From contig OX359246.1 in assembly GCA_947179485.1 (NCBI GenBank), positions 59,251,632-59,315,631 on the forward strand: a stretch of 64,000 nt of DNA, written 5' to 3'. Of the stretch, positions 44,573 through 54,851 are shown in pieces (position 1 is the first letter of the stretch; every line of letters begins with the position of its first letter). The notes under the pieces are model-generated. The model was given only the letters and a program-made list of their open reading frames with translations, did no database searches and had not been told where the DNA came from. This stretch comes from Allacma fusca. Taxonomy: Eukaryota; Arthropoda; Collembola; Symphypleona; Sminthuridae. Both the position numbers and the translations under genes were made by a program.

Positions 44573-46175
44573 ATAATTTTATTGGTCGATTTGGCCTTGG
44601 CCCTTACAACCTGTATTATATTGAGTATGTTTGACACGAAACGTGAAATAAAAATATTTGCAAAAATATTCCTGTTCTAGACAACAACAGTTTGACGTAA
44701 TTTAATTTGGGTTTGCGAAAATTTTAGTGAATAAAAGGCCATTCCAACTTCAGCTACGAGGTACTTTGTTTACAGACACACGACTGACAACCAAGTAAAT
44801 CGTAAAAAATTAAATTAAATTCGACTTAATAGTAAATAACGGAGATTGAAATATTATGTTATATGCTAGCCAGGCACTCTGGAACGTCCGGAAAAGTGGG
44901 GGGACAACATTTTTTAAAGCGAAGCGCTTTTGTAAAGTTGTGTCGTTTTTGACTTTTTCTTTCCAAAGGCTCCCGCAAGGGACGAGCTACAACGACCGGA
45001 CCAGCGACAAACGACCTGTTGGGTCCTGGAATTGGACAAGTTCGTTCAGTATACACGTACAATAATACTAGATACTTTAACTCATGGAGATATTCTGTTA
45101 CAATTCCAATTACAATACCATGTGTTATCAAACAATCTGATTTGCAGACATTTTGAGAAAGAATTAACCGGAAAAGCGGTTAGACAGTTTTACAAAACAC
45201 TTCGAAGTTTTTAGAAATGTTATGGGAACACTCCTTGCTTTTCCAGTTACTCAAATACGCTTAAATTTATATTAAATGATATGCGTGGTAATTGAGCCTC
45301 GGAAAGGCTTAATGTGTTATGTATTTGCTTATGTTTTTTCGATAAAATTGTTATTTTGAATAACAGAAGAATTTCCAAAAAGTATTTGAATCGGAATCCA
45401 AATTTAGGAAGTATTCAAATATATGGGAATCCGTATCGGAATCCGAATTTTTAAATATTAAAAAAATAAATGAAATCGAAATAAGAAAGTATTTGTATCA
45501 AAATTTAAATCAATATTTTCCCGATATCACGTCCCTGCTTTCAACGTTTTTAAAAAAATGATTCAGAACTCGGTTAATCATAAAATGAGAAATTCAAATA
45601 CATGCAACGGTAAACAACTGCAATTGAAATATTATATCATATGCTATCAGATCGAGGTTTGTTGTCGAATATTGTAGAAACAAACCGTTCACTTGTTTGT
45701 AAAATTTATAATAAATGATCGGATCAAGGTAAATGCCGAGCAAACAGGCAAAAAGTGATTGGCAAAAACGGCAAAAATTATGGCAAAACAAATCTATTTT
45801 GGCAGGACATGTTCAGGTACAGTATTTCGTAATGAAGAAATAAAACCTGTTAAGCAGATTCAACAACAATGAATACGATTTTGCCGGTTTAATTTTCATC
45901 GCTTAATTGTGCAAACGCTTCCAGATCTTGTAGTCTTGAATAATTGCAGAATCTTTGACGAATTTGAACGACGTAATTGTCTTTTTTATTCATGAAGCTT
46001 GCTTGCACGTGGATGTGTGCTTTGTGCGTTTAACTTTATGCTTTCTTTGAACGTTGCTATAGAAATTACGTTTTACATTACACGTTCTAGAACTTGAACC
46101 CGATATTGCTGTCCAGTGTAACCAGATTTTATTTTCCAGTCGTCCCCCTGTTTTGGTTGGCATAGAACTGGCAGT
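44573..46175. other. Intergenic, repeats only
   Basis: No supportable gene. 45,370-45,525 is rich in GGAATCCGAAT-like reiterations, like the hAT-like element at 61,696-62,537, but paired ends were not found. 45,547-45,735 is a copy of the dispersed repeat. Confidence 0.55.
45547..45735. repeat. Dispersed repeat, copy near 45.6 kb
   Basis: Aligns with 62,638-62,826 in the same orientation (shared blocks ATAAAATGAGAAATTCAAAT, GTAGAAACAAACCGTTCA). Family unknown. Confidence 0.8.
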
Positions 46176-46179
46176 AAGA

Positions 46180-47520
46180 TGTTAGGGGTCTGAGTTGAGT
46201 GGAAATAACGTACTATGAATTCCCTCAAGTTTACTTTTGGTTCCTCAAATGTTGAAGAGATTTTATTTAACTTTAGACAAATACAAAAATGGAACTTAAT
46301 AATATCTTTGTTTGATTTTCTAAAATATAAGTTAACACTAAGATTTAATTCTGATTAAAAATATTAATTCAAAGAAGACCTTCTCTAAATCTAACTACAA
46401 AGTTAATAAAGTTATAAAAGTTCAAGTGTAATTCCTATTACAAGTTATCAAAGGGTTGCCCAAAAGGTTTCCCAAAATTCCTATCAAAATCCTAAATGCT
46501 TTCTCAAAATTTCTCGAAATACAATCCACCAGCCTGAAGAGCTGTGGTAAAATCCTTCCTCTTCTGAGAGTAAAGGCTATCTTTCAGAAAAACTACTCGA
46601 TTCTGAGAGCAAGAGTATTTTTGATAAAATGGGAGTAAAAAGGGAGAGAACCGAAACCCGAGTGCTATACGAAGAGGGAGAGAGTCCAAGAGGACAGCGT
46701 TTCGGATCGGCGTGTTCAGATCGACTGTGAATCTGTAAGATTTTCCTGGGGTATTTATACTCGGCCGCAACCGTACTCTCAAAATCCGAAGTCAATTGAA
46801 TAGATTTTTATGACCGGACCATCTGGCCGAAACCAAGTTCCAACCCCGCCAGCCTGGCGCCGGTTCGAGATTGCTTTGCATTTAAACACATGGCAATACA
46901 TACATAAGCAATATCAGTTTCAATTACTTTCTTAATCTTAGGTCTTATCGTAACTTACATTTATTGCGATCGTAAAGATCGAACCCATTGTCCGAGACAG
47001 ATCCCAGTACTTAGGAAGGAGTTTTTATAACCCTCACCCTCGTAAAATCTTATGAGCTCCGGAACAAAATTACTTTGTCTCCCTTATTTACAAAACAACT
47101 TCCTCCTAACCCTAAGGTTATAAGACCGTAACTATGGTTACACTTATGTACTAACATGCTTTGAAATCAAAAGTTGTTCTCCCTGGGAAAATGTCTTACA
47201 CTCTAAAATACAATGGTCTCAAGCTTATTACGCACTAATAACTTGTATATATATAAACGTCCTACGCATGGAGAGATTTCCCTCCTCTTCTCATCCGCTC
47301 GGACTGAGAGGAGCCAAAGGGTAATCTCTACACACACAGAGAAGAACTTTTCCAACTCTGGACATTTTTATTAAAGCCAACGGTCAGCAAGTTTATTTGC
47401 GTACATGTACTCATTCCTACGTTCATTCTAACATCCTATTCTCATTACTACCATTACATAAAATCTTACGTTATTATGTACGTATCAAATACTTATTTCT
47501 ACGCTAAAAAGAGCGTATCA
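46180..47520 (-). repeat. Gypsy-3 3' LTR
   Basis: 1,341 bp, equal in length to its partner. Directly inside, minus strand, is the purine tract AGGGGGGAAGTATT. Confidence 0.94.
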
Positions 47521-47600
47521 AATACTTCCCCCCCTACGAAGACCAGTCCCTGGTCGTAAAAGGCAGACGTACAAACATATCATTTTAACCTTTTTATGCC

Positions 47601-48017
47601 TCAACATCCACGGTTAACTAACAGTGTGTCCACATCGAAATAACCGGGCGACACTGTCATTACACTCGCCGGGGTATAGGTTTCCTTGGGACGAGTAGAC
47701 GACGTTGCGGTCGATCTCGTGCATGAGGACGACTGGAGTGATGGAGTCTTTGAGGACCCAGCATAGTCGTTGGTAGTTGTACGTACCGAGCACTCGTTTA
47801 CTGGTGAAGAAATAGCTGTCCAAACTGGTAGCCATTGTCGTGTTCGGGCAGCCTCGTGAAAGACCTCGTCCCAAGTCGTTTCGTCCTCAGCTTTCTCTTT
47901 GCTCGTTTGTTCTGTCACTGCCCATAGACGTGTCAAATCTTTACACTCGTGTAGCCGTGATTCTATAGACATAATTTCCTTTTGAGTAGAATAAAACTCA
48001 TTTTTAGTTGAAATCAT
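47601..48017 (-). CDS. Gypsy-3 last ORF before 3' LTR
   Basis: 138 codons from an ATG-like start. An overlapping open frame (47,614-47,874) contains RLCWVLKDSITPVVLMHEI and a CNDSVARLFRC pair of cysteines, which looks more protein-like than the main frame. This suggests an old frameshift inside one gene. Unknown function; perhaps part of the same third ORF as the membrane-segment ORF. Confidence 0.3.
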   Translation of the reverse strand: MISTKNEFYSTQKEIMSIESRLHECKDLTRLWAVTEQTSKEKAEDETTWDEVFHEAARTRQWLPVWTAISSPVNECSVRTTTNDYAGSSKTPSLQSSSCTRSTATSSTRPKETYTPASVMTVSPGYFDVDTLLVNRGC

Positions 48018-48286
48018 CTACATCGTAAGTATCTCAATCATTTCATACCATTTAACATACTTTCTACGTTAACATTCAAAAGATATCTTTCCTGACCCTG
48101 TAAATCGTGACTTGTATTTCTTTTTAGACTGCTACCAAGCTATTGGACTGAATCTCCTTAGACTTAGCCTTTTTTTTGTAACCAAAGGTGTAGGACGTCG
48201 GGCCTCGTGTAACATTAATTCTGCATTCCTAAAATGAAGGGGTTCTCTACGCCGAATGGCTTCCTGAGTTTGCTGTTGTCGCTATC

Positions 48287-48715
48287 TCACTTCTGCTTCC
48301 CAGAGTCTGCTATATACTCTCCAATTGATCTGGTCCTTGCAGTATCAGTATTTCTTGAGATAAATAAGGCGTAGCGTTCCAAAGAGAACGAGCCAGATAG
48401 ATGCGTCAAGATATGTCGGCAAATGACAATAATGGAGTAGCCTTCCATCATTTTGATCCTTGTTGCCAACATTCCAACGAAGGTTGTTTTCCGGGTATTC
48501 TCGTTTATTAGAAAAGCCAATAATAGGGTGCAAATAGTAAGCCATATAATTATCCGAGCAAATGTACTGCTACCTTCTCCTGGCAGACAATCGGGAATGG
48601 TTGCCCACTTAATATCCCTGAGAGAATTTCTCCATGAGTCGAAGTTGTCCTTTATACTGGAAGATACAGTAAAGTACATGTTTGTCATGATGTAATTCCA
48701 CTCTGAATTAAACAC
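48287..48715 (-). CDS. Gypsy-3 ORF with a membrane segment
   Basis: 142 codons with one strong hydrophobic stretch ARIIIWLTICTLLLAFLIN near residue 55. Lying between integrase and the 3' LTR, where errantivirus-like gypsy elements keep an envelope gene, it could be the remnant of an envelope transmembrane part. No fusion peptide or furin site is visible. Low confidence in function. Confidence 0.35.
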   Translation of the reverse strand: MFNSEWNYIMTNMYFTVSSSIKDNFDSWRNSLRDIKWATIPDCLPGEGSSTFARIIIWLTICTLLLAFLINENTRKTTFVGMLATRIKMMEGYSIIVICRHILTHLSGSFSLERYALFISRNTDTARTRSIGEYIADSGKQK

Positions 48716-49280
48716 GAAGCTTCGATTGGTAAATTCTGGTCGATTCCAAGACGTCTTATCGTCGGAAAATGTTTAGATTCTCCATTCTGATCCACTGTGA
48801 TGGGATGCTATGGATTACTCGTGCTTTAATCAAAGGTGTGTTGTCACATGGGAAATTAGGTTCCGCGTATAGTTGGTTATGGACTCTCAAGGTACATAAG
48901 CAGTTTTTGTTTTGTATAGGCTTGCTGGGGAAGTAATTTTGGCAGTTGGGGAACTTTGAAGAAAATGGGATTATGTCCTTCGTATAGGATCGTTAAAGGT
49001 GTCTTCGCCCTTCGTAGTCCTGCATGTATAAGAATTCTAGGCTTTACATTGAGCTCGTCTCACCCGGTAACAGTCATCACGTTTACATTTGACAGAGTTT
49101 ACATTCCAAGGATAGGTCTAAATCATTCTTTCTTTTGTCCTAACTTTACAGTTAGTAACCAAATTTTTAACAAGACGTTTACCGTTTACTTAGTTTTTTC
49201 TAAACTAATTATTCTTACATCAATACTCATAACATATTATTTGCTTTTCCGTTTCTTAATTTCAATCTTAAATCGAAATT

Positions 49281-49817
49281 TTAAATCTTAACAATTCTCA
49301 TTTTCATTTTAACTCTATAAGTACTTTTTATTTCTTTGGCCATAAAACTCTGGTGGTATAAGAGGACGACAAAACGTGAGACTGGGGTTGCGTTCGGGTC
49401 GGCCGCTCCTCCCGCAAACTCATCTTCATCGTCGGTTAACAAATATTTGTCGTCACCCTCATTGTCGGTAATTAGGTTATCAATATCCTCATCACTCTTA
49501 TCATTGATATCCTGATTATCCCACTTTAAATCATTTCCACCATTATTTAACAACTCCGGAGTATCATGTAAGCCTTCTGATTTTAATTCTTCATTAAAAT
49601 CACTAGACTTTCCTTCCTGATTTAAATCAATTCCATTATCTGTGTCGACCTCATCTTCCTCATCAGTTGCTTCGAGTGCACTCTCATCTCTTTCTGCGGG
49701 TTCTATTCTTTCCCAACAGCTATCAACATATGTGGCCGTATTTCCACTAACTTCCTCAAAGATATTTAATAATATTTGTGGGCCAATACTTTTTACAAAT
49801 TCTCTCCAAATATACAT
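49281..49817 (-). CDS. Gypsy-3 acidic ORF downstream of integrase
   Basis: 178 codons from ATG, very acidic in the middle (long D/E/N runs such as TDEEDEVDTDNG), ending in a short basic tail. In the same frame as the integrase C-terminal ORF but separated by several stops. No recognised domain. It could be a fragment of a larger third protein of the element. Confidence 0.4.
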   Translation of the reverse strand: MYIWREFVKSIGPQILLNIFEEVSGNTATYVDSCWERIEPAERDESALEATDEEDEVDTDNGIDLNQEGKSSDFNEELKSEGLHDTPELLNNGGNDLKWDNQDINDKSDEDIDNLITDNEGDDKYLLTDDEDEFAGGAADPNATPVSRFVVLLYHQSFMAKEIKSTYRVKMKMRIVKI

Positions 49818-49901
49818 CAGCTGTCAAGTGTCATATGGTTTGTCTTCACATAACATCAGCCTTGTTAAGTGCGTATAGATACCTAACGCACCTACCAATG
49901 G

Positions 49902-50909
49902 TCACCGTTTAGTACCATATAAATGTATAACTGGAGGACCCAACCCTACGTTTCGCGCTACGTTGCTTAACGTATCAAATACCTTTCGAGGTTCCATACA
50001 TCCGGTTATAAGGACCGCCAAATCTTTCTGCTGGAATGGGTTAATTGTACTACTTATACAGAGATTTACCAAATTACCCCATTCTGCTTTAGCAGCCTCT
50101 TTTACTTCAATCTTATAACCCGATATATCTTGACAACATTCCTTGAATAAGTTTTCATTGCTCTTCTTATTCAGAACGTCATTACCACCTAATATGAGCA
50201 CGTCTGCTTTCCATATCCAATAACTAAGGCCGTCCTTGTTATTCATTTCCCGGATATCCTCAAATGTCACATGACTTTCAAAAACTAATCCACGGGCACC
50301 AAATTTCATTACTTTTTCCTTTAGACCTACAATCCCCGTTTCTCGGTAAATTGTAATGGCCTCTAATTCGCTACATATCTGAGTCATGCCAGTGGGCCTT
50401 GTCTGTTTCATGTCTGAACTATCCCCTAAAAAGGCGTTCATTCTAGAAACGTGCACTACCCTTAGACCCCTTTCTGTAGCCACATCATAACTCAAGTCGG
50501 ACAGTCTTCTGGTGATTAGGTACGGCCCAAAATTTCTTTTAAGGAACTCTGCAGACCTACCGAGCTTTGTAACAGGGATATAGACAGTTATCCGGTCTCC
50601 TATCTTATATTCTCTGTTAACCGGCTTCTGGTTGTACCTAACTCTATACACCTCTTGTCCCAACTCAAATTTTATTACCTCTTCTCGTATTTCATTCAGC
50701 TTACAAATGGCTTTTTCTTTACCATCTAAGTCTTCCTGAAATGGAGCTTTTCCCCATTTATCCCCAATTTCAAATGTTGCTTCCATTCCATGCAACATAC
50801 AATATGGTGACTGCCCCGTAGCAGCGGAGACTGTAGTATTTATCGCAAACACCACCTCACCAACCAAATCATCCCAATTTGAATGACTCTCATTTACGAA
50901 TATCTTCAA
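49902..50909 (-). CDS. pol: Gypsy-3 integrase C-terminus fused to an unidentified region
   Basis: 335 codons. The first 150 residues are integrase C-terminal type (FVNESHSNWDDLV, GQSPYCMLHG, YKIGDRITVYIPVT, FLKRNFGPYLITRRL, VVHVSRMNAFL). The remaining 170 residues are not typical of a gypsy tail. They include KADVLILGGNDVLN, which resembles block III (G-x-ND) of SGNH/GDSL hydrolases, followed by helices and a hydrophobic LAVLITGCMEP segment. I see no convincing GDS or D-x-x-H block in the right places, so the hydrolase reading is weak. First codon uncertain. Confidence 0.6.
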   Translation of the reverse strand: MKIFVNESHSNWDDLVGEVVFAINTTVSAATGQSPYCMLHGMEATFEIGDKWGKAPFQEDLDGKEKAICKLNEIREEVIKFELGQEVYRVRYNQKPVNREYKIGDRITVYIPVTKLGRSAEFLKRNFGPYLITRRLSDLSYDVATERGLRVVHVSRMNAFLGDSSDMKQTRPTGMTQICSELEAITIYRETGIVGLKEKVMKFGARGLVFESHVTFEDIREMNNKDGLSYWIWKADVLILGGNDVLNKKSNENLFKECCQDISGYKIEVKEAAKAEWGNLVNLCISSTINPFQQKDLAVLITGCMEPRKVFDTLSNVARNVGLGPPVIHLYGTKR

Positions 50910-50945
50910 TAATCGTACTACACTTCATTCATTTGTTCCACTAAT

Positions 50946-51404
50946 TCATTTGTAGAACTTTTTATACCTACTTGTATAAACCTGTTTGATGCCGTATTCG
51001 TTACAAAATTCTCTACGTACATGTGAGAAAAATGCTGGAGCCCTATCGGTGAGTAACTGTTTAATTACCCCTACCTTCAATATGATATCATTCTTCAAGA
51101 AGTCAATTGTTCCTGCCGCAGTGGTGGATTCTGTCGCTTGGCAAAATACCCATTTGCTCGTGTAATCCACTGCAACTAACAAATTTTTATTACCCCTTTC
51201 TGTTTCCAAAAAGGGACCACAATAATCTAGTCCTATCATAGCAAAGATTTTGGGAGGAATTTCAATAGGTTGTAAAAGCCCTGCTGGTCTATTTGTAGAG
51301 TATTTATGTAACTGGCATTCCTCGAAGGTCAATACATATCTTACTTCCTTGGCTTTCATTCCTTTCCAAAAGAATCTCCTATTAACCCTATGATAGGTTT
51401 TCAT
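50946..51404 (-). CDS. pol: Gypsy-3 integrase, N-terminal part
   Basis: 152 codons with FFWKGMKAKEVRYVLTFEECQLHK (second half of the H2C2 domain; the usual first Cys position appears lost) and catalytic Asp residues in GLDYCGPFL and LLTDRAPAFFS. Upstream, 51,405-51,830 carries broken frames for the end of RNase H (VNQQTSKPDVLNKDTDALSR) and the start of integrase. The ORF stops before the catalytic Glu region, which continues in another frame. Confidence 0.78.
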   Translation of the reverse strand: MKTYHRVNRRFFWKGMKAKEVRYVLTFEECQLHKYSTNRPAGLLQPIEIPPKIFAMIGLDYCGPFLETERGNKNLLVAVDYTSKWVFCQATESTTAAGTIDFLKNDIILKVGVIKQLLTDRAPAFFSHVRREFCNEYGIKQVYTSRYKKFYK

Positions 51405-51906
51405 TCAGCCTGTATGTGCTGCTAGCGTATCTCTATAAGTAGCCTGTAACACTTCTTTAATTAATACTTTTGGAACCACGAGTCTTGGAATTTCACTCGA
51501 AATTTCATAGATGATATCATTGATTAATCTATACTTAGTACGAACTTTCTTACTATCTTGTTGAAATAATAGGCCTATTTTCTAACATTCCAGATCGTTC
51601 TTTTTGCAATGATACCATCTCTTGGTCCTCAATATCTATCGTTAGAGTATCTTCTAGCGTTTGTTCAATATTCTCTAACGTTTCAAGAAAAAACGGGGAA
51701 TTCATAAGCACTTTCGTATCCATCTTTGGTTCTAGTCAATGGCAACCTACTAAGTGCATCAGTGTCTTTATTTAGAACGTCGGGTTTAGATGTCTGTTGA
51801 TTTACTACTATATAACATTCTTTAGGTTCCAGATCTTTGGAAACTTCCTCCTGAGTCGGTATTGCTCTCCATTAACTCCCTTAACATAAACTGGATAAGG
51901 TATAGT

Positions 51907-52203
51907 TTAAATATCCCTATCATGAATAAGGTCGGAATTAATTAGAGTAACTGAGGAGCCTGTGTCTATAATTGCTATTTTATCTGCTTCTCCTATCTTA
52001 ACTGGAACTGAAAGTAATTTATTATTTGTAGTTATGTAATAGTAATAGATGTTCACATGATCACTATTTATATGGGCGCGGTGGTCACGCGCTGACATCA
52101 GTTTCCCGAGGTTACTCGTCATCGTCTCCATAACGAACTTCGCCCGTGTTTTCCTGATTAGGACCCCATGAAATTTGTTTCTGTTCTCCTCCTTGTTTCG
52201 CAA
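51907..52203 (-). CDS. pol: Gypsy-3 protease fragment
   Basis: 98 codons overlapping the end of gag, with the aspartic-protease motif IAIIDTGSSVTLINSDLI near the end. The frame stops soon after DRDI, short of a full protease (about 100 residues after DTG would be normal), so protease is truncated together with RT. Confidence 0.75.
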   Translation of the reverse strand: MRNKEENRNKFHGVLIRKTRAKFVMETMTSNLGKLMSARDHRAHINSDHVNIYYYYITTNNKLLSVPVKIGEADKIAIIDTGSSVTLINSDLIHDRDI

Positions 52204-53089
52204 GTGGCCCGTGTACCTGCCCCGTCATTCGGAAGATTTTGGTCCAGCAGTCCTTCTCATAATGCCCTCGTTTTCCACAGTAGAAACAGCGCCCGTGACT
52301 ATCATCATTACCTCCGGATGTATGGTCATTGACGGATGATCTCTGAGCTGAAGGGAATTTTCCTGAAGGATACTGCGGTGACTCTAACTGATCTACCCTT
52401 TCTGCTGTCTCCTTGCTCTCCTCATTTAATTTCTCTAAAGTCTTGAGAGACAAGTCTAGTTTATCTAGAAGTAACTGCATCTGTTTATCTATAGGGTCTT
52501 CCTTCTCAGCTACCATAGTCTCATAGGGATCGCAATGCTGGGACAAATACTTTGTATCTGCTACCATACGCGCAGCTTCTAAGAATTCCCTAGGAGTTTT
52601 AGGCTTTTGTGGCATAATACGATCAATAAAATAAGGAGTCATTCCTTTAATTAACCGCATAACTCTTCTAGCTGGGGAGATCTTGTCTCCACTTTTATCC
52701 ATCAAATTCATCATATCATAATAATAGGACTCCACAGTCTCTGTAACCTTATATTTCCTACCATCCAACTTAATGTCTGCTACCACATCTTTAGCCAATG
52801 GTACAAATGCATCAATAAATCTACCTAATACCTCGTTCCAAGTAATAGGTACCTCATCTCCCTTATCGTCTACGACAGGGTTCTTTTTCCTTTCCGCTAA
52901 AAAGGTCAAATACCACTTAAAAGCTGTTCCTGTTAAGGAGTTCGGGAAATATAACAGCTTCTGTTCATCTCCCCAGTACATACTGCTAGCTGCGATGTTA
53001 AAGTGATCTACGAAGTCTGACAAATCTGATCCATCCTCCCCAGAATACTTGGGTGGGACTATGATTAATTTTGCTGGTTTTCCTGCCAT
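52112..53089 (-). CDS. gag: Gypsy-3 Gag
   Basis: 325 codons from ATG. N-terminal capsid-like region with a retrotransposon-gag pattern (FVDHFNIAASSMYWGDEQK, then GTAFKWYLTFL). A helical stretch (LDKLDLSLKTLEKLNEE) and one CCHC knuckle, CFYCGKRGHYEKDC, near residue 270 follow. Uninterrupted. The protease ORF overlaps its end in what reads as the +1 (or -2) frame, unlike gypsy-1 and gypsy-2. Confidence 0.9.
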   Translation of the reverse strand: MAGKPAKLIIVPPKYSGEDGSDLSDFVDHFNIAASSMYWGDEQKLLYFPNSLTGTAFKWYLTFLAERKKNPVVDDKGDEVPITWNEVLGRFIDAFVPLAKDVVADIKLDGRKYKVTETVESYYYDMMNLMDKSGDKISPARRVMRLIKGMTPYFIDRIMPQKPKTPREFLEAARMVADTKYLSQHCDPYETMVAEKEDPIDKQMQLLLDKLDLSLKTLEKLNEESKETAERVDQLESPQYPSGKFPSAQRSSVNDHTSGGNDDSHGRCFYCGKRGHYEKDCWTKIFRMTGQVHGPLAKQGGEQKQISWGPNQENTGEVRYGDDDE

Positions 53090-54851
53090 TATAATCTCTA
53101 ACTGTCTATCCCCAAAAAATAATTTGCGGAAAACTGCTTTAAAATTTCAATTTAGAAACGGCCCTCCAATAGATACCTCTATTCTCAAATCTACAGTATC
53201 CGAAAAACAAGATACCATTAAATTTTAGAAGTCCCAACAGCAGAATCACCAATTTTCAAATTAATTTACAAGTAATATAATAAATTCCCACTCACTTTGT
53301 CTTTATGATGAGGACTTAATACAAACTGTCTCAACTATACGGATAATACTAGTTCTATACTGGAGATACTAAAGGAATTATACCAGTTTGGATTCTGCTT
53401 TTATTCCAATATACATTAACCCAAGATCTCATGTACGTTTGAAAAAAAAATATGTCCCTAGTTACTGGTGATATTACTGAAATAGTTTACCCGAGTACAA
53501 TAATTAATCCATAACTGTAAAAGCGTTTGTTCAACTTTCATACAACAAGAACCTATTATTTATCTCTGAATAATCCTGGTTTTACTTGAGAGCTCAATAG
53601 TTAAATAATCAATGCAAAAGAGTTTATTCACCTTTGATACCTAATTACAACTATTGTCTCCTGGATCTCTCAACTATAAAGTCTTTCCCTAATAAAATTA
53701 CCTACTTGCTGAAATTCATTATTTAATTATTTTTCCCCCCTTTAATTCTTATCTTTTATTTTGCTCCTACCATTCAAATATTATTTTCTAAACCCTTATC
53801 TTCCTTTTGCTTATGCTAGTCTTCTATGAAAACTTCACCTAACAACTCGATATTAAAATCCATCAGTAGTGATCAGTTACCTAGATTTCCAATACAAAGG
53901 TTAGTTCAATTTTCTGGTAGGCTAGGCCTAAAATTTTAGGGTGTAGGAACAAGGATATCACACCTTTGACAACTTGACTTATGCAAGCATATACTCAATA
54001 ATGGAATATGTATTATTCCCGCGGCTAATAGAAAAGGAGCCCCAGCGTTTTGTTTGGAGAACGCTTCTCCGCACTCAGCAAATGACTACCAAATCTAAAA
54101 TTCCACCGTCAGAAAATACCATGACCATAAAGGCTAGTCTGAGTGTGATACTGTTAGGAAATTGGAAAGGTTTGTAGGTTTATATGTACCCTCTAAAATT
54201 TTACTCTTTTTTTAACTATAATTCATTTTCTAAATACCCGAAAAAATGTTTTAAATTCTAAATCCCTATTCAAAAGTTAACCGGAAAATTTTCAAACCGT
54301 ATGTTGTCTTGATCAGCAATCAGCAGTCCGTTCTATCGGCCAAATGGTCAACGACCCCGGATGGGTACCGTTGTGAGGATCTCCAGTCACCGTTGTCAAC
54401 GACCCTGGATAGGTACCGTTGTGTGGATCGTCAGACTATCACTTCCTAGCTTCTATTCTCGATTTATTTGAATTTTATTTATTCAGCAAAATAAATCTCC
54501 TTTATTTACTTGACTTTTTTAGTTTAATCTCAATTTATTTGTTTATTCTCCCAAATAAATTCCTTTATTTTCCTAAATAAATTTTCCCTATTCTCAAATA
54601 AATGTTCCTCCGACTCTTGGACTCTCCCTTCACTCAAAAAAGTGTACGTTCCCTACTCAACTCGGCTTTTACTCGCTTTGCAGTTTGAATTTGGTATGGT
54701 ATTCTAGGATAAGTTGTTAATTCTCTTTTTAAAATTCTGTTTTCTTCCTATTTCCAACTAACCAAGAATATTTAAGATACTTTGTAATTAAATACTTAGA
54801 CGTAACTAGAATATCTCAGAGTAGCAGAATACCCCGCACCTCCACCAAATT
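53090..54851 (-). other. Gypsy-3 leader between 5' LTR and gag
   Basis: 1.76 kb without a supportable ORF, unusually long for a gypsy leader. It contains a short direct duplication with GTCAACGACC and GGTACCGTTGTG at about 54,348 and 54,396, and many AAATAAAT stretches at 54,480-54,600. Confidence 0.55.

Noticed and set aside
46850..46870. GGTTCGA box suggesting a tRNA gene
   Set aside because: It lies in the gypsy-3 LTR, recurs in the other LTR, and no cloverleaf arms can be paired around it.
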